Below, piece after piece: positions 1 to 11,969 of a stretch of 64,000 nucleotides of DNA (the stretch's first letter is position 1; the number at the start of each line of letters is the position of its first letter). Both the position numbers and the translations under genes were made by a program. Location of the stretch: the NCBI RefSeq assembly GCF_000004825.1, contig NW_008805065.1, forward strand, positions 1,798,001 to 1,862,000. The letters run 5' to 3'. The notes beneath the pieces were generated by a model. That model did no database searches and had not been told where the DNA came from. It saw nothing but the letters and a program-made list of their open reading frames with translations. The DNA comes from Heterostelium album PN500 (Eukaryota; Evosea; Eumycetozoa; Acytosteliales; Acytosteliaceae).

Positions 1-690
1 ATTGATGTAATATTACCAGTAGTGATTTCTGGTAGTTCTTATTTATTAACATGCGTAGCAATGGATTTATTAAAGTTGGTAAAGAAAGAGTGGATCATTC
101 AACCCAAACATATAATGGTGGGACAAGAACGTTATGATTGTATTGTGTATTCTCTTACCAATCTGGCAATTGGTATGCTTGGACTTTTGCTATTTAGATT
201 TTACTATTTGGATGCGATTACACTACAAGAGTGTGGATCGAATTGCCTGTTTACAGAGACACTCAAGTTGATCTATCTTCTCTTCCTGGCGGACACTGCA
301 TTCTACTGGTCACATAGATTCCTTCATATTCCATCGGTCTATCGTATCGGACACAAACTACACCATACACATACATCGCCAATCTCGTGGACCGCACTCT
401 ACGTACATCCAGTCGAGTTTGTCTTGGCGTTCGGTGGAATATTTGTGTTGCCAACCATATTCGTGAGAACACACATCGTCACATATACTTTGTTCCTAGT
501 GTTAAACATGGTGTCGTTGGTAGTCTCACATTCCGGTCTCCACATTCCCTATCTAATAAATGCCAGACATCACGATTCTCACCACAGAAATTTCACTGTT
601 GACTTTGGCAGCAAGTTTACAATTTGGGATCATGTAATGGGTACTATTTCAAAGAAATCGAAATCGAAATCGAAATCAATGAAAGAGTAA
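1..690 (+). CDS. Sterol desaturase / fatty acid hydroxylase superfamily protein, 3' part
   Basis: The reading frame is open to the left edge of the window, so the real start lies upstream; the GTG at 22 is only an internal codon. The visible 230 codons are membrane-protein-like, with hydrophobic stretches around codons 50-65, 85-100 and 135-180. They carry the three histidine clusters of the superfamily: HRFLH (HxxxH), HKLHH (HxxHH) and HDSHH (HxxHH). In this superfamily these ligate a di-iron centre that oxidises sterol or fatty-acyl C-H bonds in the ER membrane. The C-terminus ends in a Lys/Ser repeat. A canonical AATAAA lies at 717-722, shortly after the stop. Which member it is (C4-methyl oxidase, C5 desaturase, C25 hydroxylase-like) cannot be decided here. 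The 3' end faces the 3' end of the BEACH gene across 236 bp. Confidence 0.88.
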   Translation: MDVILPVVISGSSYLLTCVAMDLLKLVKKEWIIQPKHIMVGQERYDCIVYSLTNLAIGMLGLLLFRFYYLDAITLQECGSNCLFTETLKLIYLLFLADTAFYWSHRFLHIPSVYRIGHKLHHTHTSPISWTALYVHPVEFVLAFGGIFVLPTIFVRTHIVTYTLFLVLNMVSLVVSHSGLHIPYLINARHHDSHHRNFTVDFGSKFTIWDHVMGTISKKSKSKSKSMKE

Positions 691-926
691 CTCTCCATCT
701 TATATGTATACATTTCAATAAATATGAATCGATTTTTCTTTAGGTACTTCTCTTGTTAGCTTGAGATGAACTTAAAAATTTGATTTAGTTTAAAAATTTA
801 AATTTAACTTTTTTCCTGATTTTTTTAAAAGTTGTCAAAGTAGAATATCTATCGATATGATTTTGTGTGTAATAGGTACATAAGTTGAGCAAAAATAAAT
901 ATTTCTTTATTTGATTCATGAAGGTC

Positions 927-3900
927 TTAAAAAGATGCAGTTTCAAAAGGTATGATAACTAAATTTCCATCGTTGAGTCCTATCATCATGTACTTTTCAT
1001 GAGCAACCAAAGCAATGGTTCTGATGGTAGTCGGACTTTCGAAACTATGAACAACCGTAAGATCTGGAAGACTTCTTACTTTGACACCTCTTGTCCCACC
1101 GGTAACCAAATATTGTATATCATCGCCAACACCTAAAACACCACCCTTCTTAATCGATTCACCCGTTAGTTTGATGTCATAGAGTTTTTCATCGCACTGC
1201 TCAATGTGTAAGAGCTTGCCGTTGAACGAATGCACGTAGAGGTAGGACATTGAGCAATAGGAAATAATGGTTTGTCCGACCGTTGAGATCTTGACAATTT
1301 CCACTGCACCCTTGTGAGACATCGTACGAACATAGCTACCAGTGCGTAGGGTATGGAGAATTAATTTTCTGTCTTGCGAACCACTTGCAATGAGATCCCA
1401 CTCCTCATTGACATCCAAACAGTGGACGGCTTCATCGTGACTACAGAGACGATAGGCTGGTTTGGTTTTTGCATCACGAATCAACATGGAGACATCGTCC
1501 CACACCAAAATGGTAGTATCTATCGATGCTGTCGCGAGTGTACGTCCACTCGATCCCATTGCCATACAGGTAACCATTCCACGATGATAGTCACGATACA
1601 TACGATGAACTTTACCATTTTGAATGTTACAACACTTGAATATCGAGTCCCAGTTGGCACAACTAAACAGAAACTTGCCATCCGGTGTCATAGCAAAACA
1701 ATTCGAAATACAAGTGACCGAGTCCGACATGAAAAGAGTGTCGATCTGTTTCTCCTTGTAGGTGGAGAGCGTCTTATCGATATCAAATGTGAATGGAAGA
1801 TTGTTGGATGGTGTCGGAACGAATTGGTTGACTGCAAGCACACCATCTCTGTAGACCAATACAATGGTGTCACTCTCTGACGATGCGCCGATGTGAACCA
1901 AAGGAAGACAACTGTTGGTTTTCAGTATCTTGAATGGATACTGTTGTTGATCTCCAGATGCAGAGTTCGCTGCGGCAGCAGCAACATCGGCATTCAATTG
2001 TTGTTGAAGCGGTTCCTTCAGTGCATTGGGGAACAAATTGGCAAATTTGGTGAGAATATCCTTTTGAGGACGATTCAATTCTTGCAGTGACTTTCTGGGT
2101 GGATGTGGTTTGCTGAATACCTGTGGAGGTGTTTGACCAAACTCCTTGATTTGCGATTCAACAGAGCGGCGCTCGTCGGGGTCCTCCTTCTGAAGCGCAG
2201 AGTTATTCTCATAGGTCAAATAAAAGAATACGTTGTTCGAGTCGATAGCAGCTTGACCGGTCTGTTTGTAACCGAAAATCAAATCGATCCACTGGTGCAG
2301 ATGCATCGAGACATACTCTGATTCTAGAGCCTCTCTATTCTTTTGAATAAAGAGTTCCGGTGATTGATGAGCCCACTTTGGCAGTAGTAAATCACCGTTT
2401 GGATTGTGCGCAAAGTTAAAGTTGAACGATTCGCTATTGCTAATAAACTCGGGCATATAGAAAAACTCGGGTGTCAACTCTTTGACGTCGGCAAGATTGG
2501 CACTGACGACACCGTCCCACATCTTTTCTATCGATTCAAACATACGCTGAGGATGATCCCATACACCACCTTGAAGCGACAAGTGATACGATGTGAAAGG
2601 TTCCAGTCTCACATTGTAATAAGCAATGATTCCAAAGTTACTATAATGACTGCCATAGAGGAACGGCGGAATATCTGGATCTTTAAACGAGTGGTAACGT
2701 TGAATCAGAGTATCAAGTCTCTGTTGATTCAACGCTCCAATCGGTTTGGAGAGATCTCTAAACGATTTCTCATCGTTCAGATCGAGCTGTTCCGAGCGGT
2801 AGTCTGCAATAACCTGTGGGAATATTGGATACTGTGAAATGTCGTTGTAGGTTCTTCCGGCAATGGTATTCAGCATCATGAGATACTCGAAATTGCTAAT
2901 CTCACGATTCTTCCAGCGTTGTGTAATCTTGAGTCGTTTTGCAATCTTGGCAGGAGACTCTGACCATTTCACTTTCATCTGTGGTGGATGAAGATTGGCG
3001 ATCTTGTTGAACGCCGACACTGACTCAGAGTCACTGTTAAAGGTGAACATATAGCTCTTGTAGTTCAAAAAGATCTCGAGTGAATTCCAACGGAGGAGAT
3101 AACGACGACGATGTATTTCCATCAGGTCCTTAACCTTGAGGATATAGTAGTTCTTTATACGAACACATCCGTGATCCGACTCTAGAATGACCTGTCCATT
3201 GCGATCGTATTTGATTTCCTTATCAAACAGTATATGTACGGTTGTAATGGTAAGCTTACCATTGATAACACCGACTGGAGTTACCATTCCACAGTGATAG
3301 ACAGCGACCACCTTTTCCACCGATGGGTCTCTAATGACAACACCATCACTACTTCGAATGGTATTGTTTCCACTACCACTGATTATCTGTGAGGAAGCAG
3401 AGGAAGAAGATGGTGATTGATATTGAATGGTTTGTTTACTGGGTGTACGTATCAACTGAGAGAATGATTCAATCTTTGTTGGACTTGATATATTACCACT
3501 ACTACTACTATAATTATTACTACTGTTATTATTATTATTGTTGTTGTTATCTGAATATTGTGAATTTAAATTTGAAAGATTTAAAAACTCTTTCTCTTTA
3601 AATAAAACGGTTTGGGGATTAAGTGGTGGATCTAGTTGAATCTTGATAATGATGTTTCCAAGTCCATCTCCACAGTCTTGATCGATAAAAAATTTTTCCT
3701 TATCATTTGAAAAAACATCTAAAACGGCACGACGATTACGACCGAATTTGTTTTGTTTCGAAACGCCCTTGTAATCGGATCCCAAATAATTTCGCTTAAG
3801 TTTACGTCTCATTCTGAGTGGTCCCTCGGATCTGTCTAATTTCCAATGAATAACGGTTGTATCTTCCGGTTCAATCTCTGGAACTGTGTTGATGGAAGTG

Positions 3901-6816
3901 TTGTTGCCTATCATCATATTACTGGTGCTTGCATTTGGACTCAAAGGTGGAGACATTGCCTTGTTGCTGAGCGGTCCACTGCCTTCTTTCGGTGGTGACG
4001 ATGATGGTGACAACGGTGGAGAAGTCGCTGGAGATTGTACAATCGGTGAAAATGTCATTCCGGAACTCAAGCTGTTTGCCATGGTAATAGATGAATGTGG
4101 AATGCCAAGCTCTTTCAATCGATAAACAATAGATACAGGTGTAGTCTGTTGCTGCTGAGAATCCAACAGTGTCCTTCTGACTTTGGCACCGCTAAGAGTA
4201 CCTGCTCTTCTTCTTCTCAGTTTGATCCAGTGTCTGTAGAGTAGATACTGGTCTTTTTGATCTTGATTCAATTGATCCTGTCGTTTCTGTAGTTCTTCCA
4301 GGCCGTCGATGTCCCAGAGGTAGGAAAGATGCTTTGGAAGCGGAAGTTGTGTTGGGAGAAGCTGTCTAGTGCGTGGCTCATCAACAATCTCACCAAACAA
4401 TACATCTTTGGCGTTGTTCACATGGATGGCTGGTATCATATCCTCAAGCATCTTTGTGAGATCGTCTTGGTTGTCTACGGTTGATTCCTTCAGATAGAGA
4501 GCAATATGACGTGTCTCGGCAAGTGTGAATATCGGATTGCAAGACTCTCGAAGGATCACAATGATTTGAGAACGTGATTTCTTTACTCTTTCAACGTGAG
4601 GATGCAAATTGGAATGAGTAGACAACTCCATAAAGTCGAAATCCAAACTATAGAAACGCCTCAGAATATCCAACCATTGTTCAACCTTGACATTGTTCCT
4701 CCAGAAATGTGTATTTGCCTTCACTCTCTGTCTAATCGATTCAAACAGTGCCATTTGTGTCAGAGGATGAGTATTTGACCAAACCTGGAAATTCCTTACA
4801 ATTAAATATTCAATTGCCAACGTCCATAATTGTTCTAATTGAAATAATAATAAAAAACATTAATATATCAATATATAATGAATTAAAAGTAAAGTAACTT
4901 ACGATTTGAACTACAAAAAGATAATAATCTTCCAACTGTTTCAATATCGTCCGGTGTCCAATATGGTGAGGAGTTGGGATATGACATCAGTAGAAAAGAT
5001 ATAGTTTGGAAACCTTTGGTTTCAATGATTTGCTCGCGATAAACGGGATTGTATTCGATAATTGTGGTGAGTAGACGGAACAGTATTCCTGGATGACCAA
5101 GATAAATAGGTCGTGGGAAAATGGCGAGTGGTGCGTGTGTCGCCGAGTTGTTGGGTATCGATATGTACTCGATAAAAGTGGATGTTATTGCGGTTTGATC
5201 GGTGATGTCAGCGGGACGTGTCTCCATTCCATTGACAGGATGTCCAAGTTGTGCAAACAGTGGATAGATCATTGAGATTCCACCGACATACAGTAGCTGA
5301 TCAATAGGCGATGTAGTTTTAATGACATTGACGCACTCCATTGTTGCGGCATTCGGCAGTTCACCACTGGATATCTCGAAACACAATGCTTTGTCAGTGG
5401 CTTTCGGTGAGTACATAAACAGCACCGGGATGTTCTTCCGCGACTCCAAGAATAGCTCGCCATTATAGATACCGATCGCTCCTTCACGTGGCAGCTTCTC
5501 GAGCATCAAACTGGTGTCTTTACCCATCGAATAGATACTGTGAATCTCTGGTTGTGTGAGCGCTTCATTAACCATGAGAATGGCACCCATTCTTCCGATG
5601 AATCCTGCATTGAACGACGATGAATTACCGATGTGGCACCGGGTGTACGGCCGATCGGTCTTTGGATACAGCAGAGGAATCTTCTCCTCCAGCTTCGCGT
5701 TGACATAGAACGACAACTGACTCTTTCGCAGCATGAAATACTCGTGCGAAATAGTGATGTGATACCATCGTTTCGGATGGAAAACAAACTGTGATTTCTG
5801 TGTGGCCGTCTTGTTCTTGGTCTTGATGATGTAGACCAGTGAGAATCCCTGGAAGTAACACTCCAGGCCGACATTGTCGTCGTCGGTATTGAAACTGTAG
5901 AGAATGGGCGAGTATCGCATGTCCTTGAAGTCATCGATGCTTATCCACATGCTAAAGGTGTAGCCACCGTCGAACGGCGCCTTCTCCGGTATCATCAAAC
6001 CACCGCCGCCACCGGCGTCGCTGCCGAAATTAAAGTAACAATCGGGTCCTTCGCGCGGACGGAATATGTACTCGAGTAGCTCAACCAGAACGCTCCAGTA
6101 GAAAGGACGTTCCTCGTTGACCGACTCGAGCAGACGGAACATGTATTTCAGCTCTTTCGGGGTGATCGAGAAGAACGCCAGGATCTGGAGAGTGATAGCG
6201 ACCTCGCCAATGACATCGCTGTCACGCTCACAGCCAATGAGGAAATTGAGCAACTTGATAATCCACCGATCGTTACAACAGTAAGTCTGCACCAAAATAT
6301 TCGAAAATATCAGACCATTCAGTTTCTTCAACATTGTCATATGCAAGACACGGTTCTCTGACAACGAGAATGCTGGCACCTCCAATAGTACATTCATAAA
6401 CATATGAAAATAATCAAAGTTATGTTTTTTCAATGATAATATATCTACTTTTGCCATATCTAATAACTTGTATTGTTAATGAAATTTTAGTTAGTTTAGT
6501 TAGTTAAATTGATTACAATATGTGTTTTGTTTTTGACTCTTACTTTTTCATAAACTTGTATTATATCTGAAAATTGAGGATTCTTTGGATCCTTTGCATT
6601 TGCTAATAAATTCTTTATATATTGCTCTTCTATTCTAAACCCAGATTGTTGTTGTTGAAGTCTAGCTGCTCCTATTCCAACACTTTCTCGAAGATTACCA
6701 ATACTACCACTATGTATTAGGTTATTATTGTTATTATTGTTATTATTATTAGTTGTGGTTGTAGTTGTAGTTGTAGATGTAATACTACTATTACTATTAT
6801 TATTAATATTACTCAT
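927..6816 (-). CDS. BEACH-WD40 protein (Lvs/neurobeachin-like), three exons, about 1914 aa
   Basis: Exons are 6816-6544, 6466-4903 and 4834-927. Both introns have GTAAG-type donors and AG acceptors and keep phase, and the junctions read smoothly (..VYEK|LLDMAKV.. and ..SSN(Q)QLWTLAIEY..). The N-terminus is an Asn/Thr-rich leader. Exon 2 holds a concanavalin A/laminin-G-like lectin fold (signature around FDGGYTFSMWI and RWYHITIS) and a helical region. Exon 3 has a Ser/Asn-rich linker, a PH-like domain, then the BEACH domain (YPIFPQV, RDLSKPIGAL, HYSNFGI, MPEF, QWIDLIFGYKQTG) at roughly residues 1240-1530, and WD40 repeats at the C-terminus (TASIDTTILVWDD, ASGSQDRKLILHT). BEACH proteins scaffold membrane fusion and fission events; dictyostelid Lvs proteins act in contractile vacuole, lysosome and cytokinesis functions. 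It is shorter than most Lvs proteins, and I would not assign a letter. The start is the first ATG of the low-complexity leader and is plausible, not proven. Confidence 0.93.
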
Positions 6817-7345
6817 TTTTTACAAATATTTTAAATATAATAATAAATATTATAAACTATTATTATAAACTATCTCTCTTTTAACTAAATATATATAATT
6901 GTTGACTTGATTCATTCATTGAGTTGAGAATGTACTTATATATCTATAGTAGTGTATTTGTTTATTTAAGACTTATGATATTTTAACTTTTTTAAACAAA
7001 TTGAGCTAATTTAAATTATTTTATTGTCTTTTAAATATGTTTGTGTGTATGGTGAAGAGTGTGATCACAGTGAAAATCCAAAGTGGTATCGTACTAATAG
7101 TATCTATAAAATTGATTGAAATTTTCAAAAGAAAATTAATTAACTTTATTTAATTTAATTTTCATTTTTATTTTTTGAATTAGATCAATTTTTTTTTGGT
7201 ATTAGATCTTTTTATCAGATCATTAAATAACTGATGATCATCATTCATTCCTACATAAATATTTAATCAGAAAAGTTGTTTAATTGTTACTTATAAATAA
7301 TATTTTAAATAAAGTTTAATAGATTTATTTTTATATTTATTATTA
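6817..7345. promoter_or_regulatory. Intergenic, upstream of the BEACH gene
   Basis: 529 bp of AT-rich DNA between the BEACH start and the RasGAP stop, both on the minus strand. It must hold the BEACH promoter and the RasGAP 3' end. I see T/A runs only and no open frame of note. Confidence 0.5.
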
Positions 7346-8377
7346 TTATATTATTTTTAGAGATGATAATCTTTTAATTAATTTTGGTTTTGATTTAGAT
7401 CTAACTAATAGGTTTTTGTTGTTGCTATTGGTACTGTTGTTATTGTTGCCTTTAAGCGTGTTTTGATCTACTACCACTAGGTAATCATTGTTGGATGGTC
7501 GTAAAAGGTATGACTCTCTAATTGGAGAGAGAATGATCTCGAGATCCTGTATCTTTTTGATCTCTACTGTGTTGCCATTGATCAACTCTGACTTGGATCG
7601 CTCGATCAGCTCCTCCGACTCTTTAATCATTCGTTCCGATATATCGACACTCAAAGACATTACAGATTCATCGATGAATCGGCAATGATACGAAGATATC
7701 TCCTCGAGAATTCCAATGATTCTCTCTGTCTGTTGTTGAAGTATTACACGTTGATGTTGTTGAAAATTATTATTATTATTATTGTTGTTATTATTCAATG
7801 TTCTATTATTAATATTATTACTATTGTTTCTATCTATGCTATTGGAGAGTTGTTGAATGAATTTAGCAATTTCCACTAAGTCTTTGGTTAATGTCAGTCG
7901 GTGTTGATGCTTAGTTTCAATCAACGACCATTCGTGCTCTGTGAAATAGTATTTCGGCGATGTCAAAGCGGGACATATGATTCTCAGGAAGAAGTAGCCG
8001 CCAACGATTTCGCGCCAGTGTTCATAGTATTTCTTGGAGACGTGTCGTTTCAGCATATTGCAAGTGTAGATTATTTTCAGTGGGCATTTCTGGATGTTGT
8101 CGATGATGGTCCGCAGCAGGAATCCACTCAACTCTGAGACATCGGCAGGCTGGCCGCGCTCGTCGGGCATCGCCAGCGAATTCAACTTGTTGATCATCGG
8201 AATCAAGATAACAGAACGCAAGTATTCGTGGTATTCGCCATCTATATTATAAAATTTAATCATATCTATTACAGTGGATCGACTCCTAAACAATGTGGCA
8301 TAATTAAAATTATCTTGAATCTCTCTATCTAAAAACATCTGGAGTATATAGAGATACTCGTTCAATTTGACATTCAT
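7346..8377 (-). CDS. Minimal RasGAP domain protein, 343 aa
   Basis: A single-exon gene that is essentially one RasGAP catalytic domain followed by a low-complexity tail. The arginine-finger motif TLFRSRS is at residues 28-34 with the finger Arg at 31, matching TLFR in p120GAP and neurofibromin. The family's FLR..CPA signature is present as FFLRIICPALTSP around residues 128-140. Such domains speed GTP hydrolysis on Ras; in dictyostelids RasGAPs tune macropinocytosis and chemotaxis. An Asn run (about residues 195-205) and a basic Ser/Lys C-terminus follow. No PH, C2 or Sec14 domain is encoded here, so the protein is short for a RasGAP. It shares the minus strand with the BEACH gene 529 bp downstream, but nothing shows co-transcription. 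Confidence 0.87.
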   Translation of the reverse strand: MNVKLNEYLYILQMFLDREIQDNFNYATLFRSRSTVIDMIKFYNIDGEYHEYLRSVILIPMINKLNSLAMPDERGQPADVSELSGFLLRTIIDNIQKCPLKIIYTCNMLKRHVSKKYYEHWREIVGGYFFLRIICPALTSPKYYFTEHEWSLIETKHQHRLTLTKDLVEIAKFIQQLSNSIDRNNSNNINNRTLNNNNNNNNNNFQQHQRVILQQQTERIIGILEEISSYHCRFIDESVMSLSVDISERMIKESEELIERSKSELINGNTVEIKKIQDLEIILSPIRESYLLRPSNNDYLVVVDQNTLKGNNNNSTNSNNKNLLVRSKSKPKLIKRLSSLKII

Positions 8378-10217
8378 TTTTGGTGTGTCTATGTGATGTG
8401 TGTAGTTTGAATGATTCGAAAATAAGTTAAATTATTGGAAAAGGAAAAAGTAAAAATTTATGAATAAATAATAGATTATTATAAATAATAATATATACAA
8501 ATTGGAAAAGTTTGATTTTAAATGATTATGAATTAAAAATAAATTATATCCGAAACAACAATCATAAATTGATTTGATTTGATTTAGTAGTAGTATTTTA
8601 ATATTTTTGGAAATGAAATTATTATAAGTTTGGAATATTGATGGAAAATAATATTTTCTTTTTTTTTTTTTTTTTAATATATTATTATATTGATTGATGG
8701 TAGAGTGGTTGATTTTAAATTAATAATAATAAATTAAAATAATTTTGATCTGACTAATAATAAAATAGATAATAACAATAAAAAAACAAAAAAATGAATG
8801 ATTTTCTTTTCTTTTTTGTTTAAATATAGAAATTTAAAACAAGATATATTTATAAAGGAAGGTATTATTTAACTTTTAAACGTTGTTAATATTGATTAAG
8901 AAGGGTGATAATATGTTATTGTCAAATTAAAAAAATATAATTGACTTTTATGAATCTAAATGACACTTGTTCAAATAACTAAACAAATAATTAGATGACA
9001 TTGAAAAAAATCAAAAAAACAAGCATCATCATGTCACCTAATACCAAACTGTCACATAGGTTATGATAATGTCAAATTAGTCTAGTGAAGTTTCTTTTTT
9101 TAATTTTTTATTTATTAATATCTGTACTACTTTTTTTTTGTCTTTTTGTTTTGTTCTTTTTTTTCTCACACCTTGTTGTTGGTATCCTTCTTTGTGGTTG
9201 CATCATTGGATTATAGAACAGTAAATATTTACCACAGGTCAGTATAGGTATTGGCTATGTTTAATGTTGTTGTGTTTGTCTGTTGTTTTCTCATTAACCA
9301 GATAGATACTACTAAACTTAATCAAATCAAATTATAAAAAAAGTTTATACAAAGTATTAAAACTGTAAGTGTTGAACTACTAATAACCAGATCAAGAATA
9401 GTAGTTGTAGTTGTTGTGGGAAATGGAACTTTTTTTTTCATTCACAACAAGTATGTTTTTTTAATTATCACAAACCACACAAATAATAGATAATCTCACA
9501 ATTTCTATGAAGAAAGAAAGAATTTGTTTTAAAACAAAAAATACATATACACCAGCAGTTTATGGCAGTATTAAATAACAAAAGTAAAACTAAAAAAAAA
9601 TTAAAATGGAATAACAAACAAAAAAACAAAGTTTGAACCACTATACTAAACAATCAACTCACCACAACAACAACACCAACACAACAACAACAACAATTTC
9701 TCACACTTGATTTATTTATTTGTTTTTAAAAATTGTGTGTTTTATGATGAAAGGGAGAACTTGAGTTGAGTTTTGTCCAAAAATGCAAGAAGAAGAATGA
9801 AAATACACAGCAAATATATTTGAAATGGATAGTGTTTTTAAATACAGAGAAAAGTGTGAAGTGGTACCTTTTTAAAAAATTTGCAGTTGTCTCTCTTTTC
9901 ATTTCAAAATTATCATTAATCTCATTCACACGTCAACTACTATTAAGTAAACTTGAAAGTTCTTTTTTGTTTTTGTTAGGAAATTAGACTATAAATATTA
10001 TACAACGTTGATTATTATAATCAAAAAAAAATATGATAACAATGTTAAATTAGATAGCTTTGGTTTGTGTAAGCACAAGTGAAATTGTTGTTGGTGTTGG
10101 TGTTAATATTCATGTTTTTCATTCTGATGATTATGATGATTTTGTTTACAAATATAACTCTGATCTTGTTGATAGTTAGTGTATTGCTTGATTTGGGCAA
10201 TATGAAATCACTACTGA

Positions 10218-10289
10218 GCTTTATCTATCATTGTCAAAACAAACTACTGAAGATCGAATAAAGATTGTTTTGACAATGATAGATAAAGC
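10218..10289. repeat. Perfect 25-bp inverted repeat with 22-nt loop
   Basis: The left arm 10218-10242 and right arm 10265-10289 are exact reverse complements over 25 bases, with loop 10243-10264. The arm contains the core CTATCATTGTCAAAAC. A transcript from either strand would fold into a precursor-like hairpin of 72 nt. It lies about 680 bp upstream of the oxidoreductase and outside any credible coding frame. It could be a small-RNA precursor, a cruciform or a remnant of a small inverted-repeat element. Confidence 0.75.
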
Positions 10290-10665
10290 AATAAAAGTGT
10301 TGTTACAATGTAAATTATGTTGTGGAACTATCTTTATAATCTAACCATTTGCTGCAAAAATAATAATAATACTATTTTGTTTAAAATCACACAGTAGTTA
10401 TACCAACATGTGTTTGGACTTTGAAGGAATCTTCATTGGTTATGTGGGTGTCAGATTATAATGAATATTGTTAATGAAATCTGTTATGATACAACACAAC
10501 TTTAACGTTATACAATCATATGTTTAATTAATTGATTAATAACTGTTTAAACAACAACTAACTACAGCAACAAACCAATATACTAAGTAATTATTAAATG
10601 ATATTAAGAAATTGATATAAAAGTTTGAATAACTTGAGATATGGGATCTAACTTTGTAAAATATT

Positions 10666-10694
10666 TAATCATTAGGTTGTACACCTAATGATTA
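10666..10694. repeat. 12-bp stem, 5-nt loop hairpin
   Basis: Arms TAATCATTAGGT (10666-10677) and ACCTAATGATTA (10683-10694) are exact reverse complements around TGTAC. It lies 271 bp upstream of the oxidoreductase start, so it could be a promoter element or part of the 5' untranslated region. Confidence 0.55.
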
Positions 10695-10964
10695 TGATTA
10701 TACTAGTTCTAATTTACTTTGACTAATTATATAACTATTACAGTAAAAGTTTATTCAAACAAATAATTACGACAATTTCAATGACGTGTAAAAAAGATAT
10801 TTGGTTATAAAGATATTAAAAAAAAGGTGACTCATCAAAAAAGTTACATTGGGATTCTTTCAAAATTAAAAATAAATTTTTGGGGATACTTTAAAAAAAA
10901 ATATAAATAATGTATTGAATTGTTAATTTAATTGTAGAATAATAAAGTCAAAAATAATAATAAA

Positions 10965-11969
10965 ATGTCAAAATCTAATAAATCAATACAATTTAATGAA
11001 ATTGGAGATTCAACAGTTTTAAAGGTGGTAGACACAGTGATACCAGAGTTGAAACCCAATGAAGTTTTAGTAAAGATTGACGCTGTAGGATTGAATAGAG
11101 GTGAAATCCTCTATAGAAATGGAACTTTCTTTAATGGAAGTTTCCCTTCAGGTGTTGGTGCTGAAGGCTCTGGAGTCGTGGAATCAGTTGGAAGCGATGT
11201 TACCAAATTTAAAGCTGGTGATCGTGTAGCATCAGTTGCGAATTTCATGTTATCACAATACTCAACCAATCATCACTATTCAGTATTATCCGAGAACAAT
11301 CTCACCACTATTCACCCATCGATCGATCAATTACAAGCTGCCTCTATCTACTCCAGCTATATTACATCTTATTTTGCTTTCACCGAGTGTTCCAAAGTTA
11401 AATCTGGTGACTTTGTACTTATTACTGCTGCCAGTTCAGGTTCTGGAGTCGGGGCAATTCAAATGGCACAAGCTTTGGGTGCAAAAGTGATAGCAGTCAG
11501 TCGATCACAAGAGAAGTGTAGAAAACTCTTGGAATTGGGTGCCGATTTCGCTGTTACCTATGATAATCTCGAAGATAAAGTCAGAGAGATAACAAACAAT
11601 CAAGGTGTCAATGTAGTGTTTGATGCAGTTGGTGGCTCTTTATTCAACTCTCTTGCCAACACAACTGCAATGGGTGCCGTAATGATAATCTATGGAGGCT
11701 TAGCAAAGGAGCTAGTTACACCATTCCCAGTGATGCAAGCAATGATGAAAGGATTAGAGGTAAAAGCATTTGTAGTATTTAGATATTCAGCCAATCCACA
11801 ATCACTCGAGAAATGTTTAACTACCATTCACCAATTCATTGATGAAGGTAAACTATTAAAGTCACCACTCATCGGTAAGGTATTCAAAGGTATTGAAAGT
11901 GTTCCTAGTGCTCACGATTATTTAGAAAACAACCAAGAATCATTTGGAAAAGTAGTTGTCCAATTTTGA
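10965..11969 (+). CDS. Zinc-free MDR quinone oxidoreductase / zeta-crystallin-like NAD(P)H enzyme, 334 aa
   Basis: A single-exon gene whose length is typical of the quinone oxidoreductase branch of the medium-chain dehydrogenase/reductase superfamily. The N-terminal GroES-like fold carries GLNRGEILYRNG and GAEGSGVVESVG. The Rossmann fold begins near residue 148 with ITAASSGSGVGAIQMAQ, the AASSGVG-type nucleotide loop of this branch, and ALGAKVIAVSRS, where Ser-Arg after the second strand suggests NADPH preference. FDAVGG follows near residue 220. I see no Cys/His set for catalytic or structural zinc. The likely reaction is NADPH-dependent reduction of quinones or enones in the cytosol; the substrate cannot be read from sequence. 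The ATG is preceded by an A-rich leader and the stop is TGA, unlike the TAA stops of most neighbours. Confidence 0.9.
   Translation: MSKSNKSIQFNEIGDSTVLKVVDTVIPELKPNEVLVKIDAVGLNRGEILYRNGTFFNGSFPSGVGAEGSGVVESVGSDVTKFKAGDRVASVANFMLSQYSTNHHYSVLSENNLTTIHPSIDQLQAASIYSSYITSYFAFTECSKVKSGDFVLITAASSGSGVGAIQMAQALGAKVIAVSRSQEKCRKLLELGADFAVTYDNLEDKVREITNNQGVNVVFDAVGGSLFNSLANTTAMGAVMIIYGGLAKELVTPFPVMQAMMKGLEVKAFVVFRYSANPQSLEKCLTTIHQFIDEGKLLKSPLIGKVFKGIESVPSAHDYLENNQESFGKVVVQF

Larger units (their letters stand above)
8378..10964. other. 2.6 kb spacer between divergent RasGAP and oxidoreductase genes
   Basis: AT-rich DNA with many T and A homopolymers. It must contain both promoters. Short open frames at 9468-9987 and 10079-10261 have no domain, no codon bias and overlap each other on both strands, so I do not call them genes. 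Two perfect hairpins lie in its right third and are listed separately. Confidence 0.6.

Noticed and set aside
9468-9987. Overlapping short frames on both strands
   Set aside because: Homopolymer-rich, no domain, no codon bias, mutually antisense.
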